From Thiothrix winogradskyi (GTDB lineage Bacteria; Pseudomonadota; Gammaproteobacteria; Thiotrichales; Thiotrichaceae), in NCBI RefSeq assembly GCF_021650935.1, contig NZ_CP091244.1, positions 1,922,001 to 1,986,000 on the forward strand: a DNA stretch of 64,000 bases, written 5' to 3'. Under the pieces are notes generated by a model. The model was not told where the DNA came from, did no database searches, and saw only the letters and a list, made by a program, of their open reading frames with translations. Below, piece after piece: positions 63,208-64,000 of this stretch. Every line of letters starts with the position of its first letter. Position 1 is the stretch's first letter. The translations under genes were made by a program, and so were the position numbers.

Positions 63208-63951
63208 TTACACCAAACCCCATGCAATTTTGGCAGCAATCGCCAGCAGCACCACCCCGATAACCAACTTCACCTGACTGTTTTGCAGTTTTTTGCTCAT
63301 CAGCCAAGCACCTACCGCTGCCCCGCCAGCCGATGCCACCCCAGTGGTCAGCAACAGGTCGGAATTCATGGCGGACAAGCCCACATGCCCCAGAAAACCG
63401 GATAACGAAGCAAAAATGACAATAAAGGCGGTGCTTGCCGAAGCCTTTTTGGGTTCAACCCCCAGAGCCACCAAGGCAGGCACAACAATATTGCCGCCGC
63501 CCACACCCAACAGCCCGCCAATAAACCCGGCAAGCCCACCGACTACGCCACCGATGCCCAGCAACGTCCCGGTTGAAAACTGTGCATCCCGTGGTTTCGG
63601 GCGGTAAAACAGCATCATTAACGCGGCAAACACCAAAAACGCGGCAAAAAACCACAACAGGGTATCGCGGTCAAGACCACGGCTGACCCATACTCCAACC
63701 GGCGACAGCAGCGCCGCAATCACCGTAATGGGCAATGCCAGTTTCCAGACCACCAAACGGTTGCGGATAAATGTCCACGACGCAATGCTCATGGCAATAC
63801 TGTTCAACAGCAAGGCAGTCGCCATCGCGGTATGCAACTCAATGCCCAATGCTATGAACACGGGGATCAGGATAAAGGCAGCCCCAACCCCCGCAACAGT
63901 CAGCACGGTCGTAAACAGGAAGGTGAGGCCACCCGCCAGTAATAATTCCAT
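63208..63951 (-). CDS. TauE/SafE-family membrane transporter
   Basis: 247 residues with about eight hydrophobic segments and the repeat GGLAGFIGGLLGVGGGNIVVPALVALGVEPKKASASTAF. This is a third intact TauE/SafE protein in the window. The substrate may be sulfite or another anion; assignment to a specific exporter is not possible from sequence. Confidence 0.87.
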   Translation of the reverse strand: MELLLAGGLTFLFTTVLTVAGVGAAFILIPVFIALGIELHTAMATALLLNSIAMSIASWTFIRNRLVVWKLALPITVIAALLSPVGVWVSRGLDRDTLLWFFAAFLVFAALMMLFYRPKPRDAQFSTGTLLGIGGVVGGLAGFIGGLLGVGGGNIVVPALVALGVEPKKASASTAFIVIFASLSGFLGHVGLSAMNSDLLLTTGVASAGGAAVGAWLMSKKLQNSQVKLVIGVVLLAIAAKIAWGLV

Positions 63952-64000
63952 GCGGCTTAACCTGCCAACGATGCAGCGGAATTTATCGACTCAGGTAAGG

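Noticed and set aside
1..64000. CRISPR arrays, tRNA and rRNA genes
   Set aside because: No regularly spaced repeats, tRNA-like cloverleaf or rRNA segments were recognised on reading through the window; a tRNAscan/CRISPR scan would be needed to exclude them formally.

Overview
The window looks like chromosomal DNA of a sulfur-oxidising gammaproteobacterium, most likely a Thiothrix-type member of the Thiotrichales. This is inferred from gene content, not from a marker gene: a molybdoenzyme cluster, persulfide/rhodanese/DsrE genes, several TauE/SafE exporters, SulP, MoxR/Bat and an arsenic lyase. No rRNA, tRNA or CRISPR array was seen.

Layout. (1) 1-15.1 kb is a defence island on the + strand. 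An AbiEi/AbiEii toxin-antitoxin pair sits behind a palindromic operator and is followed, almost without gaps, by four large genes: a DptH-like HerA-type ATPase, a DUF4007 protein, a BrxC/PglY-like giant ATPase and a DNA-phosphorothioation-associated methyltransferase. No dndBCDE modification gene is in view. (2) 15.1-22.5 kb holds part of an SXT-type conjugative module on the - strand (relaxase, coupling ATPase TraD, membrane protein, HerA-like ATPase). An IS5-family element has landed in the 3' end of traD. (3) 22.7-23.8 kb is an arsI-sigZ pair. (4) 23.8-28.6 kb (- strand) encodes a periplasmic PhnD-like protein, a histidine kinase, a sigma-54 activator and a frameshifted moaA. (5) 28.9-37.6 kb (+ strand) is a PsrABC/TtrABC-like molybdoenzyme operon with a TorD chaperone, DUF309 protein, degenerate HisF-like protein, lipoprotein, polyferredoxin, small helical protein and hemerythrin. 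(6) 37.6-43.6 kb is a complete MoxR/Bat operon. (7) 43.6-54.7 kb carries sulfur, fluoride and ion transport and redox genes. (8) 55-58.6 kb has a ribbon-helix-helix gene, a possible structured RNA, a spermidine-synthase-like gene, DUF29 and an orphan sdhD split by a second IS5 copy. (9) 58.6-64 kb is cation, thioredoxin, CcdA and permease genes on the - strand.

How parts work together. Regions 4 and 5 look like one regulatory circuit. A palindrome, GTTAC-N7-GTAAC, occurs twice before the sensor operon and twice between moaA and the molybdoenzyme operon. The latter intergenic region also holds two divergent GG-N10-GC (sigma-54) promoters, so the encoded NtrC-type regulator probably drives cofactor synthesis and enzyme together. 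In region 7, an ATTCAA-N8-TTGAAT element precedes both the ArsR-rhodanese gene and the MFS/DsrE divergent pair, suggesting a sulfane-sulfur-responsive regulon. A Crp/Fnr gene has an Fnr-like palindrome over its own start codon.

The strongest candidates for undescribed biology are the AbiE plus phosphorothioation-associated four-gene defence operon, the molybdoenzyme whose iron-sulfur motif is C-x2-C-x3-D-x27-C with a HisF-like companion, and the shared-operator regulons. All functional statements rest on motif reading by eye; no database search was run.
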